DNA of 64,000 bases from JADMIH01 sp036399775 (GCA_036399775.1 DASWMJ010000089.1:277388-341387), one strand, 5' to 3'. Positions 8,245-17,545 are shown, counted from the first letter of the stretch. Notes: generated from the letters alone by a model not told the origin. A program made the numbers and translations.

Positions 8245-8276
8245 GAAGGGAGACTGTAGAATGTCAGTCTCCCTTC
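8245..8276. terminator. Hairpin terminator of the tns operon
   Basis: Perfect 12-bp stem, GAAGGGAGACTG (8245-8256) and CAGTCTCCCTTC (8265-8276), with an 8-nt loop, 31 bp behind the stop codon of the last tniQ-like gene. The T-run is weak on both strands. Confidence 0.6.
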
Positions 8277-8307
8277 GTATCGCGTCTGTAGTAAGGCAAG
8301 AGCAGCC

Positions 8308-9732
8308 CTACAATATCAATCTCCAACCTAACTCAACCAGCATCTCCTGCCACGCCGTTATCGCCTCCTTCTCCCGCATTCGACGTGGCCTATTCAGCAG
8401 CGCTGCGACCCTTCTATAACTGGGATATAGACTCAGGGAATGCACAGAGGCCGTAGCAGCCCGTACTTCCGTCCTGAGCTCCTCAATCCTTTCTAGGCGT
8501 GCGGCTTTCCTGTATTTCTTATAGCGCTGCGAGATACGCTTGCAAAGCTCTGGAAGCTGTATTGATAGGTAGGACGGATCGTAGTCTAAAGAGCGGGCCA
8601 CTTCAGTGAGCGAGCGAGGCGGCTCCTCAGTTCTTGACAGTTCCGCCTCAAGCGCTTCACCGATTGCTTGCGCATTGAATGGCCGTAGATGCGTTATGGT
8701 GCCCGGTGATCTTCTACGAGCCGACGTGCCTTCTACAGGGTGGTATGACCGGACTCTGCCTGCCAGGAACTCCACGGGAGTAGTGCCCAGAGCCTGACAC
8801 ATATGCAAAAGGGTGTGCAACTGGGGAGTTTGAGTGCCAGATACCAGATCTTCAATCGATCTGCGCGATACCCCTGTGATATGTGCAAACCTGGAGAGGT
8901 CATCTTGCGCTGCGATAGTGACGTAAGACGCAAAGCTCTTCTGTAGATTGTGATGGGGGAGCGGTTCTAGATATGCCGGTGCGGATTTGATCATCTCTTG
9001 CACCCCTGCCGCTATCTGGTGTTGCCTGGCGATGTCAGCGTCTAGACATATGGAAGAAGAAGTTGGCCTTTCATCTACAGTCTGTCCCAGCCAACCTCTA
9101 CATTTATAGCAGCAGCCGGCAACAGCGGCGGCCGAGAGTACCGGCATAGTGCTCTCACAATGCGCGTGTGGGCACTTCTCACGCAGAAGTATAGAATGGC
9201 GCGGGCAGTGAGTAATGGCCCTTAGCCTACATATCAGAGGCTCGTACACGACCTTTTCAGCTACTCGCCAATCCTCGAAGCAAAGAGGGCACCAGGCTCT
9301 CACGCGCCTCAGTAGTCCCCTGCAGGAGACCACGTTCTTCCACGTGTGCATGCTAAGCTGCGTCAATTCCGGACGCCCCGTTAGCTTTGCTAAGGCAGCA
9401 GTGAAATCCCTATTCCATTCCCCCATACCATCCAGTGAGACAGCCTTACGCCAGAACGACCCTGCCAGCGCACTGCCATATAGCAAATTGCGCTCTCGCG
9501 GGAGCGCAGGAATTATTTCTTGCTTGATCAGAGTTGCTACATGAACGCTGTGCGCATCTGCCAGCCTGATGATGTAGCTTGTGAGGCTCTCCACCCATGG
9601 TGTATTTGTACCCTCCGGTTTCAGCCCGTACAGTCGACTTCTCTCAGAAGGTTCGGCAAATACTTCATCCCGTGCCTTGCATATCCTAATGGCACTCTTT
9701 CGGCTCGCGTAGATCAAATCGCTTGCTTCCAT
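8308..9732 (-). CDS. tniQ: TniQ/TnsD-like target-selection protein (second copy)
   Basis: The N-terminal TniQ domain has the signature PWVESLTSYIIRLADAHSV, followed by zinc-ribbon cysteine pairs (CPLCFEDW; CPRH; CPHAHC; CYKCRGWLG). A predicted helix-turn-helix (ITGVSRRSIEDLVSGTQTPQ) and a basic C-terminal region follow. In Tn7-like elements TnsD/TniQ binds the attachment site and recruits TnsC. The ATG at 9732 has AAGGAAGG 8 nt upstream; an in-frame GTG lies at 9774. At ~475 residues with DNA-binding extensions it resembles TnsD more than short CAST TniQ. It is last in the operon, nearest the tRNA, about 170 bp from its paralogue. Confidence 0.88.
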   Translation of the reverse strand: MEASDLIYASRKSAIRICKARDEVFAEPSERSRLYGLKPEGTNTPWVESLTSYIIRLADAHSVHVATLIKQEIIPALPRERNLLYGSALAGSFWRKAVSLDGMGEWNRDFTAALAKLTGRPELTQLSMHTWKNVVSCRGLLRRVRAWCPLCFEDWRVAEKVVYEPLICRLRAITHCPRHSILLREKCPHAHCESTMPVLSAAAVAGCCYKCRGWLGQTVDERPTSSSICLDADIARQHQIAAGVQEMIKSAPAYLEPLPHHNLQKSFASYVTIAAQDDLSRFAHITGVSRRSIEDLVSGTQTPQLHTLLHMCQALGTTPVEFLAGRVRSYHPVEGTSARRRSPGTITHLRPFNAQAIGEALEAELSRTEEPPRSLTEVARSLDYDPSYLSIQLPELCKRISQRYKKYRKAARLERIEELRTEVRAATASVHSLSLYPSYRRVAALLNRPRRMREKEAITAWQEMLVELGWRLIL

Positions 9733-9902
9733 TGCCATTTCCTTCCTTCGATGCTTGTTGCACCCACCAGGCACTTATTTCAAGTACCTGACCAAACGAA
9801 GGCCCTGTCAGAAGATTATGCTTGCACGTGCTCGCCGCCTGCTCCCAAATTCTATTTGTGATCTCTAAATAGTGTTGGTGATCTGTGCAGGCTATTTACT
9901 GC

Positions 9903-11246
9903 CTAACCACTGAGCTTTGAGTCAACCTCGGCAAGGCGCCCTGCTCTCGAGTGCTCCTTGTGGCGGGCTGCGATTGCCTTGCTCAATTCAGGTAGCTTTG
10001 CATAGAGAAACCCGTTAAAGTATCCCAGACGCGCGGCTGCCGCTGTCAAAGTCGGTGGTGAGCAACTGTCGTCAGCAAGAACCTCTCTTAGAGCTAATTC
10101 GACCTGTTTGGCATCAAAGGGTCTTCGCGGTCGGTTTGTGTATTTGAGAGTGCAAGTCGGTATCGTGTCCGTGCCTGTAAACGTGGTAACCCTGGATGCT
10201 ACGTTCTTGAGATCCCCTGTAAGGAACTCTCGCAGGGTGATATTCAAATACGTGCATATCTTGTGCAAGCAATCGATCTGGCTAGACAATGGACCTCTGT
10301 AAAGGGCCCATCCAGATACACGCTGGTTATTTCCAAGAATTAGCTCAAGATCCGCTCGCACATCTTTGAGGGTCAATTCAATTCCAAAGTATAAATGTAG
10401 AGCCTCGTAAATGCGCCCTGAGTGAAGGAAACCAACGGTCAATGACGCAGCGAGCAACTCCCCTATCGCCTCCACTATCCACAGCTCTTTATTGAAGACC
10501 TCTGTGTTGGCCCGCCCGTCGTCAGTTACCTTGGGAACTCTCCCAACTCTCATGCTGCCATGCTTTGCCAGCCCCTTGTTGCGGCCAACATTTGCTCCCA
10601 GCCAACCGTTACACCAGGCACAATATCCGCACTGAGTATATGCACTAAGGGGCGGTTGCGTTTTCTGGCAGGCGTCGTGCGGGCACTGTGAGCTTAGAGG
10701 CTGCCGGTGGCGCGGGCAAATAGTGACAGGGTCCAGGAACCATATCAGCGGGTCATAAATGGTCTGCCCCCTCTCTTCCCACTCAGCATAACAATGCGAG
10801 CACCACATACGAATTCGGCCCAGTATGTTTCCCTTGGATAATACCGGTGCCCAGAAGAGCCACGTGGTTGCCCTCAATCCCTTTGTATGTGTAAGTTGTT
10901 CAAGTACCGGTATTAGCCTCTCAGGCTCGCTACCTGTACCGTTGAGCGCTGAACCCCAGGCCGGGTAAAAGCGATGCACGGTTAGGCCAGAGCCACTTTG
11001 CTCCCCTAACTCATTTATCAGCGGCAACACCGTTTTGGAAAGTAACGTATCGATGCTGACGCTGTGAGCGTCGGCAATCCTACAGAGATAACTGGTGAGG
11101 CTTTCCACCCAGGGGGTGCCTACACCTATAGGGTCCAGCTTGTACAGACGACTCCTTGCAGGAAGTACCGTTACGTCGGTATTGCGCGCCGTAATTATGC
11201 ACATGTCGGCCCTTAGTGTCTCGCAATCTATTTTCGATATCATCAT
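9903..11246 (-). CDS. tniQ: TniQ/TnsD-like target-selection protein (first copy)
   Basis: The 447-residue protein has the same layout as its neighbour: TniQ signature PWVESLTSYLCRIADAHSV, zinc-ribbon motifs (CSHCYAEW; CPRH; CPHDAC; CGYCAWCNGWLG), and a C-terminal part ending in FNGFLYAKLPELSKAIAARH, which parallels DPSYLSIQLPELCKRISQRY in the other copy. The two are diverged paralogues in tandem. Two TniQ-type proteins in one Tn7-like element usually mean two target-choice routes; here neither is accompanied by Cas proteins. GAGGAT precedes the ATG, 7 bp after the tnsC stop. Confidence 0.88.
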   Translation of the reverse strand: MMISKIDCETLRADMCIITARNTDVTVLPARSRLYKLDPIGVGTPWVESLTSYLCRIADAHSVSIDTLLSKTVLPLINELGEQSGSGLTVHRFYPAWGSALNGTGSEPERLIPVLEQLTHTKGLRATTWLFWAPVLSKGNILGRIRMWCSHCYAEWEERGQTIYDPLIWFLDPVTICPRHRQPLSSQCPHDACQKTQPPLSAYTQCGYCAWCNGWLGANVGRNKGLAKHGSMRVGRVPKVTDDGRANTEVFNKELWIVEAIGELLAASLTVGFLHSGRIYEALHLYFGIELTLKDVRADLELILGNNQRVSGWALYRGPLSSQIDCLHKICTYLNITLREFLTGDLKNVASRVTTFTGTDTIPTCTLKYTNRPRRPFDAKQVELALREVLADDSCSPPTLTAAAARLGYFNGFLYAKLPELSKAIAARHKEHSRAGRLAEVDSKLSG

Positions 11247-11253
11247 AATATCC

Positions 11254-12537
11254 TCATGCTGTCAGCGTTGCGTCCGGTGCGTCCTGCCCTACAGCATCGC
11301 GACCTGGGCTGCGCCTGAACGGCTTAGTGCCTTTGGCTTTTGGCTTTGCATTTTTGACTTTACCTTTAAGATTAGGCCCTAGTGCGATTGCGCGGGGAGG
11401 TTGTGCGATGCCCTGTTCAAAGCGCAAGCGCTTATCTTGATAATTGCTTTGAACCTCAACTTGCCGCCTATCCTCTGTAAGAATGGCATCAATCATCTCA
11501 CACATCTTCGATTGTGAAAGTAGTGCCGCGTCCAGATAGTAACGGAACGGCTTGCTCAACCGGCGCACGCCCCTTTTTACCGTAGCATTAGCAAGTGCTT
11601 GGGCAAGGGCTTGTTCGAGCCATTGTTTGAGCGTACCAATGCAGCCGAGGCACCCGCCGTAGAAATACTCCATGTCTTTCCGGAAATCCAATTCCTCGGC
11701 AACAGGTAAGTGAGCCTGGAACGTTGAAAGCATATCATTGAACTCGTCTACGTCTTCCCTGTTATAAAGTCTGTATGCGGGCAAGTGAATGTCAGTAGTT
11801 CGACGGCATACGATATCGCCTTGCTCAAGCAGCCTGCGCAGGTCGTAATTACCGGCCAGGACATGCACCGTCTTAGTTTGGTCGGCAAGAAATTGCAGAA
11901 CGCCCATCTGGTCTCTCAGGCGTTCCGCACTGCCGTTGCCGGTCCTGGTCAAGTTCTGTGCCTCATCCATGAATACAGCCTTGGGCCGCCGATTTCGCAC
12001 ACCGACTATAACAGCTCGACGTAGCTTTGGTATCTGGACATTCTTATCTATCTCAACAAATGTGTCTGAGCCCGTGGAGCTTGTGCGGATAGCGCGAATG
12101 CCTCTCGTTTCAAGCTCCACCTTATCGTCCAGCATACTATCGAGTAAACCCCGCAGGTAGGAAGTGTATACGTCAGTCCATACGGGCTTGCCGCCTTCAA
12201 CGGGTGGAACCTGAAAGCTTACAAAAGCAAGCCGGCCCGTATCCATTTCAAGTTCACGCTTCAGCATCTTGATCAACAATTTTTGAATCTCATACAATAT
12301 CTGACTCTTCCCTACACCCGAGGGTCCGTATAGGCTGACAATATATCGGCCCGCAGGGTCGAGGATCGCTTGCAGGGTCTTATCGAGAGCAGTCTCGAAG
12401 TGCGCATGGTCAAATACCTTATTATGAAAGTAGTCCTTACTACGCTCTATCGGCTGAGACAGCAATTCAATCGGAAAGCGATCTTTTGAGGATTGGTCGT
12501 CAGTGCCGGTGTTTGTGCCGGAGTGCGATCTTTTCAT
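11254..12537 (-). CDS. tnsC: TnsC-like AAA+ transposition regulator
   Basis: The 427-residue protein contains Walker A GPSGVGKS (71-78), Walker B AVFMDEAQ, and a sensor-like region VHVLAGNYDLRRLL, all typical of TnsC/TniB ATPases that link target selectors to the transposase. The C-terminus is basic and Lys/Pro-rich. The start overlaps the tnsB stop by 4 bp (ATGA), implying translational coupling. The length is close to TnsC of short Tn7-like elements. Confidence 0.92.
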   Translation of the reverse strand: MKRSHSGTNTGTDDQSSKDRFPIELLSQPIERSKDYFHNKVFDHAHFETALDKTLQAILDPAGRYIVSLYGPSGVGKSQILYEIQKLLIKMLKRELEMDTGRLAFVSFQVPPVEGGKPVWTDVYTSYLRGLLDSMLDDKVELETRGIRAIRTSSTGSDTFVEIDKNVQIPKLRRAVIVGVRNRRPKAVFMDEAQNLTRTGNGSAERLRDQMGVLQFLADQTKTVHVLAGNYDLRRLLEQGDIVCRRTTDIHLPAYRLYNREDVDEFNDMLSTFQAHLPVAEELDFRKDMEYFYGGCLGCIGTLKQWLEQALAQALANATVKRGVRRLSKPFRYYLDAALLSQSKMCEMIDAILTEDRRQVEVQSNYQDKRLRFEQGIAQPPRAIALGPNLKGKVKNAKPKAKGTKPFRRSPGRDAVGQDAPDATLTA

Positions 12538-14771
12538 GAGCGTGCCTTTATAATCCTGGGTGGTTTCTTTTTGGCATGCTCGCTGTAGTCCGACGTGGTG
12601 CCACCAGGAAACGATAGGGGAACCTGACCGCTCGCTCCAGGCGCCATGTGAGCGCCCACACCGCCTGTAGCGCCCACAGTGACGCCATCCTTAGCTATCA
12701 GGGTTGGGGGCGCATATGGAGCGCTATCGGGGTCCGAACTGGCTCCACCTACGATATAGAGGTACTCAGGCTGGACCTCGCGGTCCTTGATCTTTTGCAA
12801 CATGGATGCCTCTTTTCCCTCGAGGGAATTGAGGAAAGCACCTATAGATTTAGCGGTAATCGCAACGTGCTTGCGTAGCCCCCGGTTGCGCGCAGCAAGG
12901 GCTATACAGGCGATTCGCCTAACCTTTTCAGTGAGCCCCTGAAATTCCAAATAGTGCTCGGAGCGTAGTTTCGTCCACTTTCCCTTCAGGTAAGCGTAGG
13001 CAGTGCCGAGGTCGTACGGGTCGTAACGCACGAGTACCATTTCATTCAGTACGCCTGGCTCACGCATAATTTTATCCACGTCCGTATAGTAGACGTAGTT
13101 TATTTTTACGCCTGACAGCGTAACTTTGGCCATGCCCGTTTCGGTAGACGGCATGGTATCGCGCAGAAAACCTTCATCGTAGGGTATGACCATGTGGTCG
13201 CGATTCCCCGCTCTAGCCATGCCGTCAATAGACGCGTTCTTGGGAGATTGACCCAGTGTGCCGTGAACTCGTTCATCGTATACCCCATAACAGAAATTGC
13301 TGAATTCCACATATAATTCAGGCAGGGTCCATATAGCTAGGTTCTTGGGATTTACGCTTTCGGAAAGCTCGCGGGGGTCACGCATCAACTGGGTATTGCC
13401 TCGCAGGTTATGGAAAAACAAAGTGTTAGTGGTGCCAAACGTGCGCTCGATAACAGTGCCTATGCGAGGCTTGCCAGGCCGTTCCTTTTTTACAATCTCA
13501 AAATGGGCTAGCAACGATTCCCAGTAAACTGACCGGAATTCCGCGCCACGGTCCATAACGAGCGTCTGGGGCAATCTGCCATGCCGGCGAACGCACTCAC
13601 GGAAGACCATCATGCAGGAGCGGTAAGAGGGCTCATCAAACGTAATGTAAAAAGCGAGGATGCGGCGGCTATAGGCATCAGTGAGCAGGGTAATCCACGG
13701 TCGGCCCAGCTCGATCCGTACTCCATTGATAAACGCCACCAGCTCAATATCACCCTGTGTGTGGTCTAAATGACCTATGTCGAATGGCCTGCTGCCATGT
13801 CTCGGCGTGGTTTCCGTCAATTCGTAATAAAAGGGTTCGAATTCGTATGCTCCCTTTGGACCCTTTCGACCCACTTGCTGGGCATGTATTGGGCGACGAC
13901 GCAAGAATTCTCTGAACGTTTCGTATCGAGGCACATCGAGGCCCTCAGCCGTGCAGGCATCGTCCAACATAGCGTGGACAGCGGACATTGTCTGCCCCTT
14001 GGGGCTTTCGTATTTTTCAGCATAGACGCCCATGAGCTCAAGCACTCGGGGAGGCAGGGTAGATAGCTGTGCGCCACATAGATACCATTTCGGGATGAGT
14101 CCTATGTAACCAACCCCGTAGTACGCCTCGGCCTCGCGGAACCGTTTCATGACCCTGTTCGCTTGCCTGTCCTCAGATGGGGTACGTGAAGATGGTGTCT
14201 CGCCATTCAGATCCGGCGCTATCTGTTGAAAGAGCTCGTTCGCCTTGTTCAATGCCTTCACGTCTGCCCTCAACAGGACGAGTTCACCCTCAGCACGCCT
14301 TGTATCGGATATTCCATGTACAACTGTCTCAACCTCACCTTTAGTGATCATCTCCTTGAACGTATCAGTCGCAAAGTGAGCGAGGTACCCTTCGCTATCC
14401 GCCAGTGAAACCTTAGTTTCGCCCACATTGGCGATGCGCCAGGCACGCCCGTCCCAGTTAACAGGAACCCCATTGGCAATGTTAACGCCAAGCGTGTATG
14501 TGACATCATGATAAGGCGACTTTACAGGTATGTAGTCATAGGCTTGTGCCATCTGCTGGTTCAGGAATACATGAGCACGGTACTGGTATTGCGGGGACAA
14601 ACGCTCATTGAGCAGGTCCACGTATAGCTCTTGCTGCACGATTAGAATATTCAGCGTATTCGCGACTGTACCGACTTTCACAGAGCCCCTGGATAGTCGC
14701 ATGGCCTCTACCCTTTTCCGCAGCTCATCGAACGTGATGCCCTGGTTGCTGCTTACCAGGTCGATGAGCAT
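12534..14771 (-). CDS. tnsB: TnsB-like DDE transposase
   Basis: The 745-residue protein has N-terminal DNA-binding domains, a retroviral-integrase-type core and a C-terminal Mu-type region. The catalytic triad is readable: D336 in HLDHTQ, D407 in LVMDRGAEF and E442 in GTVIERTF. GRPWITLLTDAYSR between the first two is the usual core strand. It would perform 3'-end cleavage and strand transfer. The ATG at 14771 has no clear ribosome-binding site, and an in-frame stop at 14865-14867 leaves little room for an earlier start. It lies 64 bp behind tnsA. Confidence 0.92.
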   Translation of the reverse strand: MLIDLVSSNQGITFDELRKRVEAMRLSRGSVKVGTVANTLNILIVQQELYVDLLNERLSPQYQYRAHVFLNQQMAQAYDYIPVKSPYHDVTYTLGVNIANGVPVNWDGRAWRIANVGETKVSLADSEGYLAHFATDTFKEMITKGEVETVVHGISDTRRAEGELVLLRADVKALNKANELFQQIAPDLNGETPSSRTPSEDRQANRVMKRFREAEAYYGVGYIGLIPKWYLCGAQLSTLPPRVLELMGVYAEKYESPKGQTMSAVHAMLDDACTAEGLDVPRYETFREFLRRRPIHAQQVGRKGPKGAYEFEPFYYELTETTPRHGSRPFDIGHLDHTQGDIELVAFINGVRIELGRPWITLLTDAYSRRILAFYITFDEPSYRSCMMVFRECVRRHGRLPQTLVMDRGAEFRSVYWESLLAHFEIVKKERPGKPRIGTVIERTFGTTNTLFFHNLRGNTQLMRDPRELSESVNPKNLAIWTLPELYVEFSNFCYGVYDERVHGTLGQSPKNASIDGMARAGNRDHMVIPYDEGFLRDTMPSTETGMAKVTLSGVKINYVYYTDVDKIMREPGVLNEMVLVRYDPYDLGTAYAYLKGKWTKLRSEHYLEFQGLTEKVRRIACIALAARNRGLRKHVAITAKSIGAFLNSLEGKEASMLQKIKDREVQPEYLYIVGGASSDPDSAPYAPPTLIAKDGVTVGATGGVGAHMAPGASGQVPLSFPGGTTSDYSEHAKKKPPRIIKARS

Positions 14772-14835
14772 ATCCGCTATGACCGCATCAGGTGCGAGTG
14801 GCTCTGTGGCTGTTCCCTTATCGGTCGCGCGAGTC

Positions 14836-15390
14836 TTAAGGCCGCAAATAGTCGTCGAGGTAGTTTAGGTTGGCCTGCAGATTCCAGTTGATATCTGCTG
14901 ACGAGCGCAAGCGGTACGCGAAGCCCAGTTTCTTAGCGTATGCCTCCCCCGGCGGGCAGGACCATTTGCCATCGGCGCCCCGAACGTACTTATTGGGCAC
15001 CTCTTGAGAAAGCTTTACAAGGTCCGACTCTTTTTTCCATTCTTCATACCACACGCCTGTAGAACGGATCACCAGGAAATCGCAGGTATGTATACCAGCA
15101 AAATGCTCGCGCCCTTTATGGGCAAACGTCAGCTTTATAGCATCGGGCTGATCAAAATACGCCAGGACCTCCCGGTCGTACTCGTATTCGACTATACCTG
15201 GCAGCTCGACTTTGTGACTTTCAAACTGTATCGTCGCACCCATCTTGCGGCTAGGATAGCGCCCCGGTACATTGCCTCCGCCACCTCCGACCACGCGTGA
15301 TGGGCCTTTCCTCGCGCGCTCGATAACGGCTTGTGCCGCCGGTGACAGGTTTAGTTTGATATACAGCTTCAGAAATTCGTTGTCGTTCAT
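14836..15390 (-). CDS. tnsA: TnsA-like endonuclease
   Basis: The 184-residue protein matches the TnsA N-terminal nuclease domain: acidic residues near VELPGIVEYEYD, then YFDQPDAIKL, D104 in HTCDFLVI and E117-W-K119 in YEEWKK. TnsA cuts the 5' strand at the transposon ends, permitting clean cut-and-paste movement. The protein is shorter than the ~270-residue Tn7 TnsA; the C-terminal winged-helix part that contacts TnsC seems reduced to a small tail. It is first in the operon, with AGGATAGGAA before the ATG, and is divergent from the HTH gene at 15692. Confidence 0.87.
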   Translation of the reverse strand: MNDNEFLKLYIKLNLSPAAQAVIERARKGPSRVVGGGGGNVPGRYPSRKMGATIQFESHKVELPGIVEYEYDREVLAYFDQPDAIKLTFAHKGREHFAGIHTCDFLVIRSTGVWYEEWKKESDLVKLSQEVPNKYVRGADGKWSCPPGEAYAKKLGFAYRLRSSADINWNLQANLNYLDDYLRP

Positions 15391-15503
15391 ATTCCTATCC
15401 TCTCATTTTCTTAATTACGTATTACCTTGTCTCAGTCGGAAACTTTATTTGTCGGGCGAAATACCTAAATCTCCAGTAATTAGATGCCATATGGCCAGTA
15501 TTT

Positions 15504-15676
15504 TTCGCACATTTGTTCCCTTATACTAGGATGATACATGGAATTTTTCGGATCTGTAAACTAAACACTAAAAAAATAATATTGAATGCGCGATATTGTG
15601 ACATTGTGTTATATTTCGTGGCATTTGAAAATTCGTGATTCTTGATGCTTTTCTTGCGCCATTAAGTGTCATTTGA
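15504..15676. promoter_or_regulatory. Motif cluster between tnsA and the divergent HTH gene
   Basis: The 300-bp intergenic region 15391-15691 contains repeated variants of one motif: TTCGCACATTTG (15504), TTGTGACATTGTG (15596), TTCGTGGCATTTGA (15615) and TAAGTGTCATTTGA (15663). The consensus is about TTnGTGnCATTTG. They could be operators of the adjacent HTH protein or transposase-binding sites. Similar variants occur at 17435-17506 and near 18630-18690. Confidence 0.45.
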
Positions 15677-15691
15677 TCAGAAAGGAGAGCC

Positions 15692-16033
15692 ATGGAGAGC
15701 AAGTCGGAAGAAGAGAGCGATTCGATTGATAGGGTAGCACTGGATAAGCGTAATGCTGATCTAGGCTTGCTGTTGCGGCGCGCTCGGGAGAGTCAGGATC
15801 GGACACAGGATGCCTGTGCCCAATATCTTGGTACCAGCAGGCAGCGATACGCGAAATTTGAGGCCGGAACTATACCCATCCCGATGGTTGAGTATGAAGC
15901 TATGCTGCTTTATTTGGAAATTCCTCTGAGCAAGGTTTGGCCGGAGCTACTACGCACGGCTTCACCCCGATGTGTGCTGCCGGTGACTCTAGAGCCAGGG
16001 CAGACTGTCGTCGTGGTTCTGCAAACCGAATGA
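15692..16033 (+). CDS. XRE-type HTH regulator, first paralogue
   Basis: The 113-residue protein has a Cro/XRE helix-turn-helix (about residues 27-80: LLLRRARESQ, LGTSRQRYAKFEAG) and a short beta-rich tail (LPVTLEPGQTVVVVLQ). AAAGGAG precedes the ATG. It is transcribed divergently from tnsA and is a good candidate repressor of the transposition operon. It is paralogous to the protein at 18806, which shares both the HTH and the unusual tail. Confidence 0.82.
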   Translation: MESKSEEESDSIDRVALDKRNADLGLLLRRARESQDRTQDACAQYLGTSRQRYAKFEAGTIPIPMVEYEAMLLYLEIPLSKVWPELLRTASPRCVLPVTLEPGQTVVVVLQTE

Positions 16034-16084
16034 GCTCCGGCCCCCTTCACATCAGCCATATATCAGGTATCAAGCCCGGCGTTC

Positions 16085-17398
16085 TCAGCGAGGGTCGTTG
16101 TCGTGGTCATGTGGGGTGGAGGCGTTCCCAGGTAGCTCGTGGCCTTCGTCCGGTCCGTCCAGGGCAAGGAGCGCAGGCTTACCGGCAGCATCCCTTGTAG
16201 CTCGCGAGAGGCGTTTGAATGCACGATGCTCAACTAGAGATAGACCCGCCGCGTACTTTTGATCCACCGCGGGGACCTGTCGCCAGATGCCGCCTGTGCG
16301 CTCAACGCTGTCATTTACATAGATATGGCCCAGGTTGGATGGGTCATATTTGATGCTGACTCTCTCGGGAGCGCCCTGGGCAGTGCCTAACCATGCCAGG
16401 TTTGGACTGCTGTACCACATACCCTCGAACTCGATACCCGCACGCTGCAGCTTTCGTTGGAGGGTCGGTGCCAACAGGATAAGCACCTCTGCGCTGTCAG
16501 GCAGCATGGGGCGAAAACCAGCCTGTATGCTATCCTGCCACCGCACTGCGGGAATGCACCCCTTTTCGCTATGCCAGGTCTGCGCGTACTCGTCCACCAA
16601 ATAGCGATGCAGAGCCGCAAGAAATGCGGATATACTAATACGAGGATATTTTTTCCCGTCGCCGTCTCCACCATCGGCACTATTGTTACCGTCTCCTCCA
16701 ACCGTGCCTGACAGGGCGTGAAGCAAGCCGGCGTTTATCACACTGAAAGCACGTTTCGCTGCAGCTTTCAATCCGGCTGTGCGTGCGGGTGAGGGCGTGT
16801 ACACGAGCGTTATCCCGAGCACTGTACAGGCGTTCTCGAGGTCCCGTCCAACTAACTCTTTGCCACCGTTCATGACGAGAACTTCCGGCAATCCGCACAC
16901 GGGCCATGGGTTATCTGTGCCAAACTTCTGCACGTCATGCTTTTCGAGTATTCCATGTAAAAGACAGCCCATCACCGCAAGGTAGCTCGGAGGGTCGAGA
17001 CCGACGTACACGCCGAAGGGCATCTCGCTAAAGTCATCAATGGCAACCGTGACCGTAGGCCGCCCCAGCACAAGCTGTGACTCCTCGTCCACGATGAGCA
17101 CATCAAGAACTATATGACCTAGCACTACCCGTTCAAGCACCCTGGTGGTCTCGCGGTCAGGCCCGGGAGTAGCAAACCGTTCGCGCAGGGCGGCTTTGCG
17201 CGTAGCCTCGCCTGGGGTCTCAAGCTTGAGTCTCTTTCCAACCCAGGCGGCACGAAGAGCCTTGATCTCCACAGTAGATTCGGCACCTGAGCTCTCATTT
17301 TCTACCAGGAGCCGATTGCTCCCAACTTTCTGCCGCACTGTATATGCCTGCCCGTCCAGCAGGTAGCGGGTATCCGGTTCAAATTTCACTCCGGCCAT
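16085..17398 (-). CDS. TnsB/TniA-like protein with a lost DDE triad
   Basis: The 437-residue protein aligns by eye to the integrase core of TniA/TnsB transposases: GRPTVTVAIDDFSEM, then VGLDPPSYLAVMGCLLHGIL, then the NGGKEL strand and a KAAAKRAF helix, followed by the Mu-type C-terminal barrel (VSIKYDPSNLGHIYVND). All three catalytic positions are changed: G94 where DHT is expected, N177 in place of the second Asp, and K215 in place of the Glu. It also lacks the long N-terminal DNA-binding part of the intact TnsB. AAGGAG precedes the ATG. The frame is intact, so it is probably expressed as a non-catalytic DNA-binding or regulatory protein. There is no close similarity to the neighbouring TnsB. 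Confidence 0.8.
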   Translation of the reverse strand: MAGVKFEPDTRYLLDGQAYTVRQKVGSNRLLVENESSGAESTVEIKALRAAWVGKRLKLETPGEATRKAALRERFATPGPDRETTRVLERVVLGHIVLDVLIVDEESQLVLGRPTVTVAIDDFSEMPFGVYVGLDPPSYLAVMGCLLHGILEKHDVQKFGTDNPWPVCGLPEVLVMNGGKELVGRDLENACTVLGITLVYTPSPARTAGLKAAAKRAFSVINAGLLHALSGTVGGDGNNSADGGDGDGKKYPRISISAFLAALHRYLVDEYAQTWHSEKGCIPAVRWQDSIQAGFRPMLPDSAEVLILLAPTLQRKLQRAGIEFEGMWYSSPNLAWLGTAQGAPERVSIKYDPSNLGHIYVNDSVERTGGIWRQVPAVDQKYAAGLSLVEHRAFKRLSRATRDAAGKPALLALDGPDEGHELPGNASTPHDHDNDPR

Positions 17399-17434
17399 CT
17401 TACAACTCCTTTACTACTATGAGGTTGAAAACTT

Positions 17435-17506
17435 CAAATGCACGATGTGCTGACATTTCGGTGGCATATTGTGACACTCTACGACACCAAATCAAATCGC
17501 GACACA
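17435..17506. promoter_or_regulatory. Motif cluster upstream of the inactive TnsB-like gene
   Basis: The stretch holds GTGnCA-type motifs on both strands: the complement of CATCGTGCATTTG (17435-17447), GGTGGCATATTGTGACAC (17460-17477), ACGACACCAAATC (17481) and CGCGACACATAATGG (17498). They resemble the motifs before tnsA, suggesting a common binding protein. Confidence 0.4.
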
Positions 17507-17545
17507 TAATGGCTCTGCCGTGTCTATCTTGATACCAGCTAGCTG

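Larger units (their letters stand above)
8129..15676 (-). mobile_element. Tn7-like transposition module next to tRNA-Arg
   Basis: Five genes in one minus-strand operon encode TnsA, TnsB, TnsC and two TniQ/TnsD-like proteins, the core machinery of a Tn7-like cut-and-paste transposon. The tRNA-proximal boundary is placed at the short repeats near 8129. The tnsA-proximal side continues into cargo, and the opposite end was not recognised, so the element may extend tens of kilobases and could include the defence genes at 27.6-50 kb. No cas genes or CRISPR repeats were seen. The coordinates cover only the machinery and its control region. Confidence 0.8.
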
